A stretch of DNA of 64,000 nucleotides from Lophius americanus (lineage: Eukaryota > Chordata > Actinopteri > Lophiiformes > Lophiidae). This document shows, piece after piece, positions 37,290 to 48,760 of this stretch. The stretch covers positions 24,325,001 through 24,389,000 of the forward strand of contig JBBDHG010000014.1 of the NCBI GenBank assembly GCA_037951165.1, read 5' to 3'. Within the stretch, counting starts at the first letter, position 1. Each line of letters starts with the position of its first letter. Made by a program: the position numbers and the translations under genes. The notes beneath the pieces were generated by a model that searched no databases, was not told the DNA's origin, and worked only from the letters and a program-made list of their open reading frames with translations.

Positions 37290-37327
37290 GGTTAGGGGTT
37301 AGGGTTAAGGGTTAGGGTTAGGGTTAG
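37290..37327 (+). repeat. Interstitial telomere-like (TTAGGG) tract
   Basis: About six units of GGTTAG or close variants (GGTTAGGGG, GGTTAAGG, GGTTAGGG). It lies within Family A copy 15, where other copies carry AAGTTATGTCTGAAAAACAG. Confidence 0.85.
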
Positions 37328-37477
37328 TATTTTTTGTAGAACAAAAAGCTCATAGTGCGTAAAATATGACATAAAACAACCTATATTTCCTGGGTTGGAT
37401 TCGTATGCACCACAATTGGACTAAATCGGATCAACCATTAGGAAATTGTGTCTGGAAACAGTGGTTTTTTGTAAAAA

Positions 37478-37500
37478 AAAGAAAGAAAGAAAGAAAGAAG
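37478..37500 (+). repeat. (GAAA)n short array
   Basis: Expansion of the A-run that precedes the AGCTCCCCCT module start in Family A copy 15. Confidence 0.8.
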
Positions 37501-37785
37501 CTCCCCCTCTGAGTAAAATATGATCTATGAGAGTAAAAACCATGTATGCAAGATTGATCTCCTTGATTCAAATGCAGTAAATTGGGACTAAATTGGAGCA
37601 GTGCTTGAAAAGCGTTGGCCGGAAAACTTTAAGAGATAAAGCTCCCCCTAGTGTCAGAAATATTCAACGGACCATTCCGAAAATCACTCCAGTTCTTCCG
37701 CGTATTAAGGTCTATGTTGGTATAAAATTTGAAAATGATCCATCGATTTGTTTCCCAGTTATCGCGTTAACAGGAAGGATCTTCT

Positions 37786-39442
37786 TCTTACCTACACATG
37801 CATATAAGAGGTAGAAGAAACATGTGATGTCATTTCTGTTTGGATGGACCTGAGCCACATACATTTGGCCAATGGTTTGAAACCATGTGATGAATAGTCT
37901 GTCAAGAAGGCATTTCATTTTGCACAGGGTTTTGTGCTTGGGGGTGTGCGGGGTGGTACACTTTAGACCAATGCCAAATGAAGCCCCTTTCATGTGCTAA
38001 TATGGGCCGAGATCTACTGTTCAACTTCGTAAAAAGTCCACGGATGTTTAAATTATAATTAATACGGTCTCTTTTGTTTACCAGGCACAGAATGAACTCG
38101 GATACTTTCACCGTCTCTAATGACTAGAGGCTAGGAATAAATTACTGCAGAACATGAACATTGAACACAGTTGAAATAAAGAGAAAACAAAAATTCGACA
38201 CACAGACGCCACATGTCTACGAAAGTGAGATAAACAAGAAAATTAGCTACTAAGGAGTGTCACTGAAAAGTATGCAACACATCCCACAATTCTAAGTGAT
38301 GAGAGCAACTAGAAATAAGAAGAATAAAAATAAACCACAGGTGTGGAAATGCAAAGTAATACCGACTAACACTTCAGTTTCCGGCCATTTTGACCATTTA
38401 ATTGTCAAATTGTAATTGTATGTTTATGAAGCACAGTGTGAACTGCAACAAGAAGACATGAAGTATTTTGCTCAGTCTTTCATTCCAAAGGAAAAACAAA
38501 CCGTCTGAAATCAGTGGGATGCTGTGACTGGAGATTATCGGGATAATCAGGGCTGGGAGGGAGGATGTCGGGGCAACAGCACTTCAGAGGACAAAAGCAA
38601 TGGAGCACCGGGGAATTCCAGAGGGTTGGGGTTTAGAGACCGGGTTGACTCGGTCGAGAGGTTTGGCAGATGATGGCAGTGGAGGAACACAGAAGCCATA
38701 CCTATGGAGACCGAGGCGGACGAGTAAAGCGGGTGGAAGAAGTGTAGAGAGTCCTCCTCACCCCGACCTCCACCTTTCAGCCCCGCCGAGCAGTAGAACC
38801 CCTGACCTCGTTCTTGACTATCTGCCACCGAAACATCTATCTGCTGAGTACGCTTCCCTCTGACGGGGAGTTGGCGGCCCTGGTGATGCTCCTTCCACAG
38901 GTTCACCCTGTGAAACTTTAACTTCTTCCACATAGTCATATTTGATCGCTTTCTGTGTGCTTGAAATGACCTTGATGAGCTTCTAGGTTAGTAGTGAGTA
39001 AAGAGTACTTTGCCTCACCCATCTCCAAAGTATCCCATTTTTAGCCAGCGTCTCCTGTAGAGTGGAGACGTGAAAACTGAGCTTCATTAAAAGTGTTGGG
39101 ATATAGATAATGAGATTAGTTCCTCGGAGGCTTCTTTTACATCTTTTATGACTTCCTGAATGAGAATTTGGAATCTTCATAGAGAAGTTTTTGAAGTCAG
39201 TTTTGGGAAGGTTCACTCGTGATCAAAGTCCTATCCATTTGGAAACATTGTGTCTCACTGCATCTTGCGAGTCCTAAAACTTTGTAAATTGCTAGGGCTC
39301 TAGGACTCCAACCCTCCCAGACTGAAGTATTTCCACCATCTCCTCTGGAAATTATTTTGACTTTGAGTGTGGCGTGATAGGGGGGAGACTCACGAGTCAA
39401 CTTCCTGTTTCTGATATAATGGTCTAAGGCCAGACCTAACCT
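37786..39442. other. Unclassified, with a GC-rich patch at 38550-38900
   Basis: The patch is open on both strands (130 residues minus, 87 plus), proline/serine-rich, and unlike the AT-rich surroundings. No domain is recognised. It may be a fossil retrotransposon coding piece. Confidence 0.3.
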
Positions 39443-40062
39443 GTCAGACTCAAGACCCGCGGGACACATCCGGCCCGCACAACAATTATATCTGGCCCTC
39501 GAGACAAAAATTAATTTTTACAACTGGCCTGCTGATATACAGCGCGAACACCACATATACTGCAGATACCTGAATGCACTGCGATAGCAGACACGTCAAT
39601 CAATAGTGCCAGCGCTTCTCCCTGTTCCTCTGTAGTCTGATATCAGCGGTCATCCAGTCAATCTGTTAAACATTAAAGCGAATCTTTAGAGCAGATGCTT
39701 CGGAGAATGGGACGAGATATAGTTGATAAATCTCTTTTAAAAATGATAAATAATAAATGTTTTAGTAAGTCGCTCGCGCATATTCGTAAATAGAACGCAC
39801 ATTTTCATTAACTGATGTCCTCCAGCCGTTCAACATGTGTCAATGCTGCTGCCTTAAAAACAAGAGAACACATGAAGTTGTTCACATTTAATGTGAAATG
39901 AACAGTTAGGCTATTCATGACGGTTTTCTACTTTTACTGTTTTATTGTAACAGAAGATTGAAATGGCTTAATAAGTCTGATTTCAGATATTATATTTAAC
40001 TTGTAAAATCTATTTTTCTGGCCGTTATTGATGCCTTTGAATAACAACTTTTAATTGCTAAT
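39443..40062 (+). mobile_element. hAT-like terminal fragment, Family D copy 2
   Basis: It begins CAGACTCAAGACCCGCGGGA and CATCCGGCCCGCACAACAAT, closer to the presumed terminal sequence than copy 1. It shares TGAATGCACTGCGATAGC, CTCCAGCCGTTCAACA, CACATGAAGTTGTTCACA and TTTCTGGCCGTTATTGATGC. The opposite terminus was not found, so it is truncated. Confidence 0.6.
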
Positions 40063-41168
40063 GATTTTTTTTTTTTGGAAATGAGTAGTCCTATTTTGTT
40101 GGTTAGTTCAAAATTCTATACAATGAGTAAATCAAATAAGAATAAAATTGTCAAAGTGTCTCTGATCGAAAATAGCCAGTTTGAGTCCTTTTTGGCGCCC
40201 TCCGCGATTGAGTTAGACACAGGTGATTTTTTTTTTTGTATTGCGTTCTGCCTTATTGAATATTATTAAATTATCATTTAAAATTTACATTTTGTATCTG
40301 AAGATCCAACAAAATGAAAGAGATAAACACAAAAATAGAATGAAGAAGGAGTGGGTCCAATAGTTTATCACAGCAATAGACTATATTATCTATCCCTCTC
40401 TTCATTTAAATGGAGGCCATTAATCTTCAAAAAAAAAGTTTTTTTTTGTTGTCGTTGTTGTTGTCGATTGAGACATAGGCTGAAGCTTCAGATTTGGCAG
40501 TATGTAGACGCATAACCACACACACACACACACAAACACACACATACACACACACACACACACAGAAATAAAAATCTCAACATGCTGTCAAGTCTGTCCA
40601 AGTCAATGTGCTTCTGCTGAAACACTGCTGCAACACACATTTCCATTTCTAAATTGATTACCACCATGCTGCATATTCATGTCGTGTTAAAGACCAGAAC
40701 AAACCATTTCAAATGTTCTCTGAATTGGAAGACAGATGGAAATTTCTCATTGGATTTATCCTGAATGGGCAGGCAGTAATGGAAGAACTGTCAAGCATGC
40801 ACGTACCCTGTTACAAAGAATATGACTGTGAGGTATCTGCAACTCTGCAGGCTTTTTAACCAGTTTGTAGCTCTGGTTTGAATGAGTTAAATTAATTCTA
40901 TTTTAATGAAGACAGTATGGCGAAGCATGAAAAAATCTACTAAAAAGTCTCAAAATCTGTATCCCGATTAAAGATTACTGCTTTGAGTCTTGTAAGTGAA
41001 AAACTCATACATGATAAATAGAGCCAAATTGTGTAGACAAATGGGTCATTATTATCATTACTTATATGTTGTTGTGCAAATCTGCAAACCCTTTTTCATG
41101 TACAAAATAGTTGGGGCAACGATGGCCCCATATTTATGTATTGTATTGCTACTGTCCCAATTTATTAA
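40063..41168. other. No gene; CA microsatellite only
   Basis: Apart from the (CA)n array nothing is recognised. The frame at 40075-40269 has no family resemblance. Confidence 0.45.
40517..40564 (+). repeat. (CA)n microsatellite, slightly interrupted
   Basis: About 24 dinucleotide units with two interruptions. Confidence 0.95.
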
Positions 41169-41934
41169 CTCCCCCAAAGAGGTTATGTTTTTACCTTTTT
41201 CTCTTTGTTTGTTAGCAGGATTATGGAAAAACTGATGGATGGATTTGCATGAAACTCTACCCATGCCAAAACCCTCACAAGGGGTATGATTTGGCACAGA
41301 CTAGAGATGATTACATTTTGGTGACGTTAGGTCATGACATCACGATGTAACGTCATCACAATATTTTATTTTTTTATTTTATTTTTTCAGCAAGATTAAA
41401 AAGTGGATAGATTTGCAGGACATTTTACACACACGTAGGCTTCAGCATAATCAGAAGATGATTACATTTTGGTGACGTTTCATGTGTTGCAGCATTATAA
41501 ATAAAATAAAATACTATAAAGCCCATTGGAACGGTGATATCACATTGAAGTGAAAGCGCTGTTTTGAAAATCTGTCAGTTCTGGCTTGGAGTCTATAAAC
41601 AAATTTACATTAGAGATATAGTTCTGGGATTATGTCTCTGTTATTATTCATCGTATGAAGAGATGGAAAAAGGGGGTTCGGGTGGTCGGGGGTAGGACCT
41701 GGGGGCTCTGAGCACAGGACGCTGAAGTGGAAGGCGCATGAGAATGAAGAGAGATGAGCGGTTCCTGAGTATTTGAGAGATACTGAGAGAGTTTGTTGGA
41801 GTTTTTGGGTAAATGTAGAAGCCGACAATTACTCGTAAATGAATGCAGGAATCTGAATGAAATTTTTCTGGGAAAAGTAATAATAATTCTGCTCTGAATA
41901 ATATCTACCTTGGGTACTGTTTGCCTTGGCGGAG
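41169..41934 (+). mobile_element. MITE-like Family B, copy 3 (longest)
   Basis: Ends are CTCCCCCAAAGAGGTTATG and TTGCCTTGGCGGAG, which are inverted versions of each other. The part with GATTACATTTTGGTGACGTT occurs twice, at about 41308 and 41460, so this copy has an internal duplication. A further partial copy seems to continue to about 42050 (GGACTTGCATGATATTTTAC). Confidence 0.7.
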
Positions 41935-42050
41935 TGAAGGAGTAATTAATGGACTTGCATGATATTTTACTCAGAGGTAGGTTTTGGTAAAACCTATTTA
42001 TTATTAAATTTCAGTGATGTTTCATCATTACCTCACAACATGACATCATA

Positions 42051-44264
42051 ATGACCATTTCTTAACCATTGCAAGATTTGAATTAAATCTTACTGCAGTA
42101 GAGTCTACTTCGGGTTCTGGTGGGCCTCTCTGAGTGCACTTTAGGTGAAAATATGCTGCTGGCAATAAATGAAGAGTAGGCATATACTGTATAAAAACAG
42201 TCTGATGATGGAAACAAGATGGACAAAAGATGCATTTGTATATAACCATCCGTTTTGTGAGATTACCGAGCATTCTTTTGGATATTTTATGGAGATGACG
42301 GTGAACTTTCAGCTATACATCACAACCTTTCCTCAGAAAACTCTGAATAAATGAATAAATCATTTGAAAAATATAAAAATACCAGTGAGGGTTCTTCTCA
42401 AAGATCAGCCAGTTTGATTAACACAAAAACAAGCTTTTTAATTAATACTTATGAAAAGTTTGGGGAGCTAAGTTCGTGTATTGCGCGTGCTCGATGAAAA
42501 ATAAGGAAACAGGATGTAAAACTAGCTTGACTTGAGCGCATTTCCAAATCAAACGTAAGATTTTTGTTATATATATTCATGTTTAAGTTTGTACAGTATT
42601 CCAACTTTCTTTGGTTTCTGGGTTGAACATAGTCAACATACTTTTTTTTTGGAGAAACTACTCAAATTAAAAAGTTTGGGATAATCGAGTTATTAAGGCT
42701 TCATTACACATACCCACGAGGTGATAAGTCGTTCGCATGACTCAAGATACGGTCATGAGATAATTTATTTTCTTCTTCAATGTCACCAGAGGGGCTCTCT
42801 GAGTTATAACAAATTTGTTTTTTGTTTTTTTTTCTTTTGGGAAATTCTGTTGCTTATATTTTGCATATCAACCTAAGAAAGCATACTATGGGTCACTTTG
42901 AAATCCTGTGATGTTGAATGCGCAATTCAGTCACATTTGTCATCTCTGAAGGAGCATCCTCCAACCCCCACACCATGAGGGGGGTGGAGGGGTGAACAGC
43001 TTGGGTTCCATAGCTTAAAGCTAAACAGCTTTTACCTTCTATTGACGCAGCTGCATAAAGAAACTTGGTCTTTCTCAAACACCACTTTCACCAGTTTTAG
43101 ATCTTGGCATCCCGCAGAGATCCTCTTCGAACAAGTCAAGCAGAAATCTCTCCTGATTTAAGATATTTAAGCTTACAAGGCCATGCAGTCTGCCAGACTG
43201 GCTGAGACTGACTCCAGACTCAATTCTCCCGCAGTCGTCACATGAAACAAAACTAACTGAAGTCTTGAAGCAGACTAGCATTAATTATTCATCTCATTAT
43301 CTTCAAATACGGCCTTCAAAATATGTAGATGGTACTGTTTCTGTCTTCTGTATCTTTGTGGATAGTTGTCTCTTCTTCTTGTGTGAAGTGCATGCCTTCT
43401 CTGTGACTGATTCCCTTGCTGAAGATTCACTCTGTTCCACTTTGTGCACGGAAGCTTCCCTGAGAAATATTTTCAAAGCCATATAGAAAGGAAATGCGAT
43501 TGGGAAGCTTTCCTCTTGGTTGTGGCGTGACACTAATTTACTTCCCCTCACACTTCCAAGGCAATTAGCTTTGAAGATTCTCAGAAACTCTTCTTGCCCA
43601 AGTTGATAGCTAGCATGGCAAATACGAATTTAAGCAGGTCCATTGGGCAACAGTTGATAAATATATTAAATGAGGTTACATTCAGAAGCAAAAACCTAAA
43701 AGAAATTTAGAAATATAATTACCTAGATGGGGTAACTGGCCCTTAATTATGGCCCGGAGGTTCCAGCCAAATATATTGTTGATTTCTTATGAGCTAAGCA
43801 CTTCAATGCTCTCCAAATATCTGTAGAAAAATACTAAAAAGATACTTCATCATCACTGAAACCATGAATGCACATATGTGTTAGTGCAAGTGGGACTGGT
43901 CTTACAGTTGCAGACATTTGATTTATCAGACTGTGCAGAATGACGAAAGGAATCCCAGAATACTTATTCCCCCGGTCTGCTCCTTACTATGAAATACCTT
44001 ACTGGTTTTTATTATTTTTTAACTGATCATGTAATCCTATGCAACAATTTGGATTTACAAACAGAATCTGATGGCTGTTTGATATTTTTGTCGCTGTCAA
44101 ACCTGATCAAACTGCACACTCTCAGTAAAAATAAACAGAACACTAAACCCTATTAGTTCCCGTTTTTATCCACTATGCAGGACCACTCCCACAGTGGAAG
44201 GAAAATAGCGACCCATGCTAATACTCATATCACTATTCCTTTATTTCTTGAGGGCATTTATTAG
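42051..44264. other. No recognised feature
   Basis: 42940-43560 is of mixed composition with frames on both strands, none recognisable. No repeat assigned. Confidence 0.4.
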
Positions 44265-44679
44265 ACACTCTAAATTTATTATAAAATGGCAAATGTTTTG
44301 GTCAAGCATTTTTTTAAACAGTAAAGAAAATCAGATTTATTCAATTACCTCATGATGATTCTTTTATTTCATGGAAGTTGTCAATATTCATTAGATTAGC
44401 CAAACCTTTCTGGAAAGCATGGATTTAGGAAACTATCGGCCCATTATTAGACTCTTTGATTGTATAAAGTTACATCATTCTTTTTAATTATTTTTTTTAA
44501 CATTAAATAAATACATAAATAAATCTTTTTTGATCGCACTTATCCCCTTTGACCTGTGTTGACCTCCAGGGCTCCATTCTTGGCCCCTTATACTTTTAAG
44601 AATATACTTGCTGTCACTGGGTCATATTATATTATAAATAGTTTCATTCAAGTGTCACACATTTTTCAATTGGAAATGG

Positions 44680-44719
44680 CTCAAAATGTACACAACCAAA
44701 CAGTTGTGTACATTTTGAG
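44680..44719. repeat. Perfect 17-bp inverted repeat, 6-nt loop
   Basis: Arms 44680-44696 (CTCAAAATGTACACAAC) and 44703-44719, loop CAAACA. Lies in the L2-type fragment. The 35.8-kb copy has a shorter hairpin with different arm sequence at the homologous place. Confidence 0.95.
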
Positions 44720-45240
44720 AGTTAATGCATTTTATGTACACATTTTATAGATGTGAGAATGTTCCCTGTCACCACTCTGTCACCTGTCACAACCTGTCCA
44801 TCATCATCCAAAAAGATGATTATATTTTAAGTAAAAATACTTAAAATAGCTGTATGTCATTCCCCTTTAAGAAAATACTGCTACCGAGAAATTCATCTCA
44901 TTATTTGCACTTGTGCTGTATTGGTGTTTTCGTACTAGTGGTTTCGGCTTTAGTACGACAGAGAATTCAAGCCAGAATGAAAACTAAAAATAAATCTAAG
45001 ATTATGAACATTAAGTTGTTACTTTATGATTATAAATTCATCATTTTTACAAGAATAAAAGTAAAGTAAAGGTTAAATGTTACATACTTTATGCCTTTTT
45101 AGCCTCAGGAGTCACAGCCGGATCACTATTTGTGGTACAAGCCGCTATCCACATTATGTGACATCTTAGTTAATAACTTTATAGCTGATATCTTTGCTTA
45201 TACTGATATCTTTGCTGCTTTTTCCCTCTCCTCACCAGTG

Positions 45241-45282
45241 TCTCTCTCTTTCTCTCTCTCACTCTCTCTGTCTCTTTTTTTT
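45241..45282 (+). repeat. (TC)n-rich tract
   Basis: Imperfect TC repeats ending in a T-run, inside the L2-type 3' region. Confidence 0.85.
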
Positions 45283-45766
45283 CAAACCCAGTCATGGCAG
45301 TAGGCCGTCCCCCCTGAGTCTTAGATCTGCTCGAGGTTTCTGCCCCTTAAAAAGGCAGTTTTTTTCTCGCCATTGTCTCCAAGTGCTTGCTCAAGGGGGA
45401 ATTTGTTGGGTCTCTGAAGGTAATTATATAAAGAGTTTGGTCCAGACGTGCTCTTTCTGGAAAGCACCATGAGACAACTGTTGTTGTGAATTGGCGCTAT
45501 ATATATAAAGATTGATCGATTGAGCTTGACCCGTAAATGCAGTTATCCTTTCCAATACCGTACAGTTTTAAGGTGTTGTTTTGAATGCAGAAGCAGTTGC
45601 ACATGCCGCCATCAGAGACTCCGCTTTTGGCATAGTTTCCCCCCTGGATCTAAACTTAATAACCAAATCTCATTGTTTCCTATAAAACTTCAAACCCCTC
45701 TTGAATAGTTTGCTGATGCAACCAACGATAGCCCTTCAGTTGACCCGAGTTGAGCTGAAAGAGATG

Positions 45767-45798
45767 ATTGTAATATGTGCCTTTGCACATATTACAAT
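45767..45798. repeat. Perfect 14-bp inverted repeat, 4-nt loop
   Basis: Arms ATTGTAATATGTGC and GCACATATTACAAT, loop CTTT. Just upstream of the degenerate tandem array. Confidence 0.95.
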
Positions 45799-45809
45799 TT
45801 ATTCATGGT

Positions 45810-46200
45810 AGAAGTGCAGTTTTATTCTTGTGAAACTACAAATTAATTCTCATAACATTAGCGCTTTTTTTTTCTTGTAAGACTTCAACTTAATTATCAT
45901 AAAAGTAAGACTTTATTCTTGTAAGATTATATGTCTTTAAAAGTATAGCTTTTTTTCTCATTGACTTTTTTCTTGTCTAAATTTATGTAGACTTTATTTT
46001 CAAAAACCATCGTCACCATTTTGATGTTATAAAATTAAAACTTTTTTCTCATTATAAAAGCAATTTTTTTCTCAAAATATTACAACTTTTTTTTATTGAG
46101 ATATTAGGACTTTTTTTGTCCGCTAAAATTTAAAGGTTTTCCTCCTTGTATCATTACGACTCTAATCTAATAATCTTTTTTTCTTTTTTTTTTTATTGCT
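45810..46200 (+). repeat. Degenerate tandem array of TTATTCTTGTAAGACT-like units
   Basis: Irregular recurrences of TTATTCTTGTAA, GACTTTATT, TTTTTTCTCATT and ATTACAACTTT suggest a decayed minisatellite of a roughly 25-35 bp unit. It is T-rich, with no coding potential. Confidence 0.5.
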
Positions 46201-46854
46201 AAGAGGCCTTACTCTATCATATCTCCGGAAGCCAATAAAGTACTACCTGGAAGGATCTTGCTGTCCCCTCTTAAAAATAAAAGGACTCACATAAAATGAA
46301 AAGTTGCACTATGCTCTAAAACAAATCACTTGTTTTATGATAAGACTGCCACAAATTATTTAGGTAAAGTGGTTCCTGTAAGGATCAAGTAGAGGATCAG
46401 CCAAACAGAGGTGACTGTCTTGCACACAAATGAAAGATACACATAATTAAAACATTTATTGCAGTAGCTGTATACCTGTAACAAGGATTAACTGTTTCAG
46501 TATCTGTGATGTCAAACACCCTCACAACTTACAAACATACTGCGAGAAGCAAATCACTCCATCCCACTTAACTTCGTTATATTGTGACATAAATATGGAA
46601 ATGTATTTCAAACTGAATGTTCTCTTAATGCACAAATCAAATCGATCCCGACAAAGTAAAATGACACAAAAATGATAAAGTTATTTATATATTTCTTTCA
46701 AAGTTATATCTTTTAGCATGCTTTTCCATTGTGTAATTTGCCTCCCATGCTGTGTAATAAAACAAACCTATTCAGACACTGGAATGACAGAAGATCTTCC
46801 ATGGTTGATCCGTTATCTGCAAATAAATTTGGCTTTTTCTAAAGTAAAAACAGC

Positions 46855-48103
46855 TTTATTTTTAATTTTTTTTTTTTTTTTTTTTTACTGTTTGATTTTT
46901 TTTCTTTTAATTTGGCAAACATTTAATGCAAAAGCATTTGATTATTTTCGACTGGATACTTCCTGCAGCCGACATTTCAGTGTTTGAAGGAACCTCATGA
47001 AGGCACAGTGATGAAAGTGTTATCTTAACTATGCATGATAAAATAATAGCTTCTGAGGAAATAATATATATATACATATATGTCCATAAATTGCAGGGAC
47101 GGCTGAGGGATTGCACTCAGCTAAATCACAATTTTGAATAAAATCTATACAGTTGTAAGATCAACGCTAGATAAAACATTTAGCCATTTACAAATATATT
47201 GCTATGCAATTGTACTGAACACTTTCAAAATCAGGTTTATAGAGGAGCACTTTCCGAGCTTTTCACTTTTATAATGCACATATTGAGCACTGACATCCTT
47301 CATACAAAATGTTTTGTTTATAAGTTTTTCCGTGGTTTGCCAGAATTTGAGGAAAATCATTATGAAATATGGGCAATACTGATTATATTGTGAAATGGAA
47401 AGTAGTTTCAAAATGAATCATGGGTTGTTGCTTTTTTCAGGAATAAGGTTTTCTTGTTGTAGTTGTACATCATGTCAAATTGCAGATCTTTGTCTGTTTG
47501 AAATCCAAATCCTGATAACAACATAACCAATACCAGTCCTATTCACTGTGTACTTACGGGTACATGATAGTGGTTAATAAGTAGTATTTACAAACACATA
47601 GACAATGACAGAATAAACAAGTGTCCACTAACTGTGACATCAGATCAACACTTTCTGAAAGGTTACTCCTTTTTCTTTGTTTGTGTTGATTAATATAGTC
47701 CTGAACAACTCAATTACAACCACACCACATATATCTGTATATACTGGTCAGCCATGATAGTAGTTTTCTTGTTTTGATTTTCTCCATTGTATGCATGTCC
47801 TCTCTCCGTCGGTCCCACTTGAAGTGGATGGAAAATGTTAAGTTGAAGTAATCCAAGAATGTTTGTTTAAAAGTGTTTTTCTCTAAAGCGATAGTAAAGT
47901 TAACTGGTAGCGAACACAGCTGAAGCACTATACTTTTGTGGCTTAAATAGTACATGTGGCGATCACACTGCAGAAGCGTCAACTCAAGGGAGAAGAGATG
48001 GAAGAAATGATACAGAAGAGATCAGATGAGGCCTTTTTTTTTCTCCCTCCTTCCGCTGTGTCCAAATGTGAGGACATCTCACAGCAAAGACACAGAGTCA
48101 AGC
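46855..48103 (-). other. pcdh17: Probable 3' UTR of the protocadherin gene
   Basis: The stretch downstream of the stop codon has no recognised transposon and no supported open frame. A canonical AATAAA on the minus strand lies at 46860-46855 and another at 46460-46455. Either could end the transcript. The extent is inferred from position only. Confidence 0.35.
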
Positions 48104-48474
48104 TTATAGCTGCTGGTCCTTTGGGCTGTCTGGGCAGGAGGCGGACTGGCAGGACTTAAGATTCACCAGCGGAATATCAGCCATGCTACTGCTGGTGAAT
48201 TGTCCCTCTCCACTCCCAAACTGCTTCCTGTCATCGAAATGCTCCGACCTTCCACTCTCATTTTTCCAGCTTCGGGTAAGAGTATGTCCATTGAGAAGTT
48301 TGTCCTTGGCACTCCACTCCCTCTGAGAGCCAAAGCTGGACATGGGAGACTTTGGCTGCTGGTATGTTCCCAATGTAGGCGGCATCCAGCAGTTGTCTGA
48401 ATGTCCCAGGACTAGACATTCCTGTGTGCACATCTCTGTTGCTTCCACTAGGCCACGAGGTCCCAGGATCCCAT
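48104..48474 (-). CDS. pcdh17: Last coding exon of a delta-protocadherin, probably protocadherin 17 (C-terminal 122 residues)
   Basis: Seen: on the minus strand a pyrimidine-rich tract ending in CAG lies just before 48474. An open frame then runs 122 residues (two bases of a split codon come first) to TAA at 48106-48104. It contains CTQECLVLGHSDNCWMP, then DKLLNGHTLTRSWKNES, MADIPLVNLK and the terminus KDQQL. Known: CTQEC..GHSD.CWMP is a conserved cytoplasmic motif of delta-protocadherins, single-pass homophilic adhesion proteins of neurons. From memory, the NGHTLTR block and the ADIPL.NLK...QL ending fit protocadherin 17 best. The tail is cytoplasmic, with no cadherin repeat or membrane segment here; those lie in upstream exons beyond the window or unseen. 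The exon is richer in GC than its surroundings and has no stop or frameshift, so it looks functional. The exact paralogue is the main doubt. Confidence 0.85.
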
Positions 48475-48500
48475 CTGAAGAGAAGAGAAGAAAAAAAAAG
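48475..48500 (-). other. Splice acceptor and polypyrimidine tract of the protocadherin last exon
   Basis: Read on the minus strand, an almost pure pyrimidine run of about 20 bases ends in TTCAG directly before the exon. The first two exon bases complete a codon begun in the preceding exon. The AG corresponds to plus-strand CT at 48475-48476. Confidence 0.75.
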
Positions 48501-48760
48501 ACCCTATTAGTGGATTCAGCTCCTATTTATGAAAATATTATGCACAGTTGTATAGAATCAAGGGAGTACTAATAGTCACTTTTGTATATTTCTAGCACAA
48601 TGCAAAATACATTTCCTACTGAAGAAGGTTTTCATTCCGGTCAACTAGTATTGCAAGTATCGTAATGTACCTGCAGAGTAAATGAGATTAATCCCTACCT
48701 TTCACTCTGACATTGAAAAAGTGTCACTGCAGATATAAGCTTAGAGGGTTATAGCACATA

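Larger units (their letters stand above)
37203..37785 (+). repeat. Family A, copy 15 (three modules; contains TTAGGG tract)
   Basis: The head (CATTGTACAAGCAACCCCCC, TGATTGAAC) is followed by module starts AGCTC at 37347, 37499 and 37640, so the modules are 152 and 141 bp apart. The tail has AGTTCTTCCGCGTATTAAGG and AGTTATCGCGTTAACAGG. The 3' hairpin is absent. Confidence 0.8.
44265..45520 (+). pseudogene. L2-type LINE, degraded reverse transcriptase plus 3' UTR
   Basis: LQGSILGPLYF, then after a frameshift RIYLLSLGHII, near 44568-44630 correspond to the 35.6-kb block. The 3' UTR at 45290-45510 contains TCGAGGTTTCTGCCCCTTAA, AAGAGTTTGGTCCAGACGTG and GAATTGGCGCTATATATA, the usual L2-type 3' end before a GAT-rich tail. 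Whether both parts come from one insertion is inferred. Confidence 0.7.

Noticed and set aside
37290..37327. True telomere or chromosome end
   Set aside because: Only about six units, flanked on both sides by Family A sequence.
48200..48572. Plus-strand open frames of 66 and 76 residues
   Set aside because: They are antisense shadows of the protocadherin exon.
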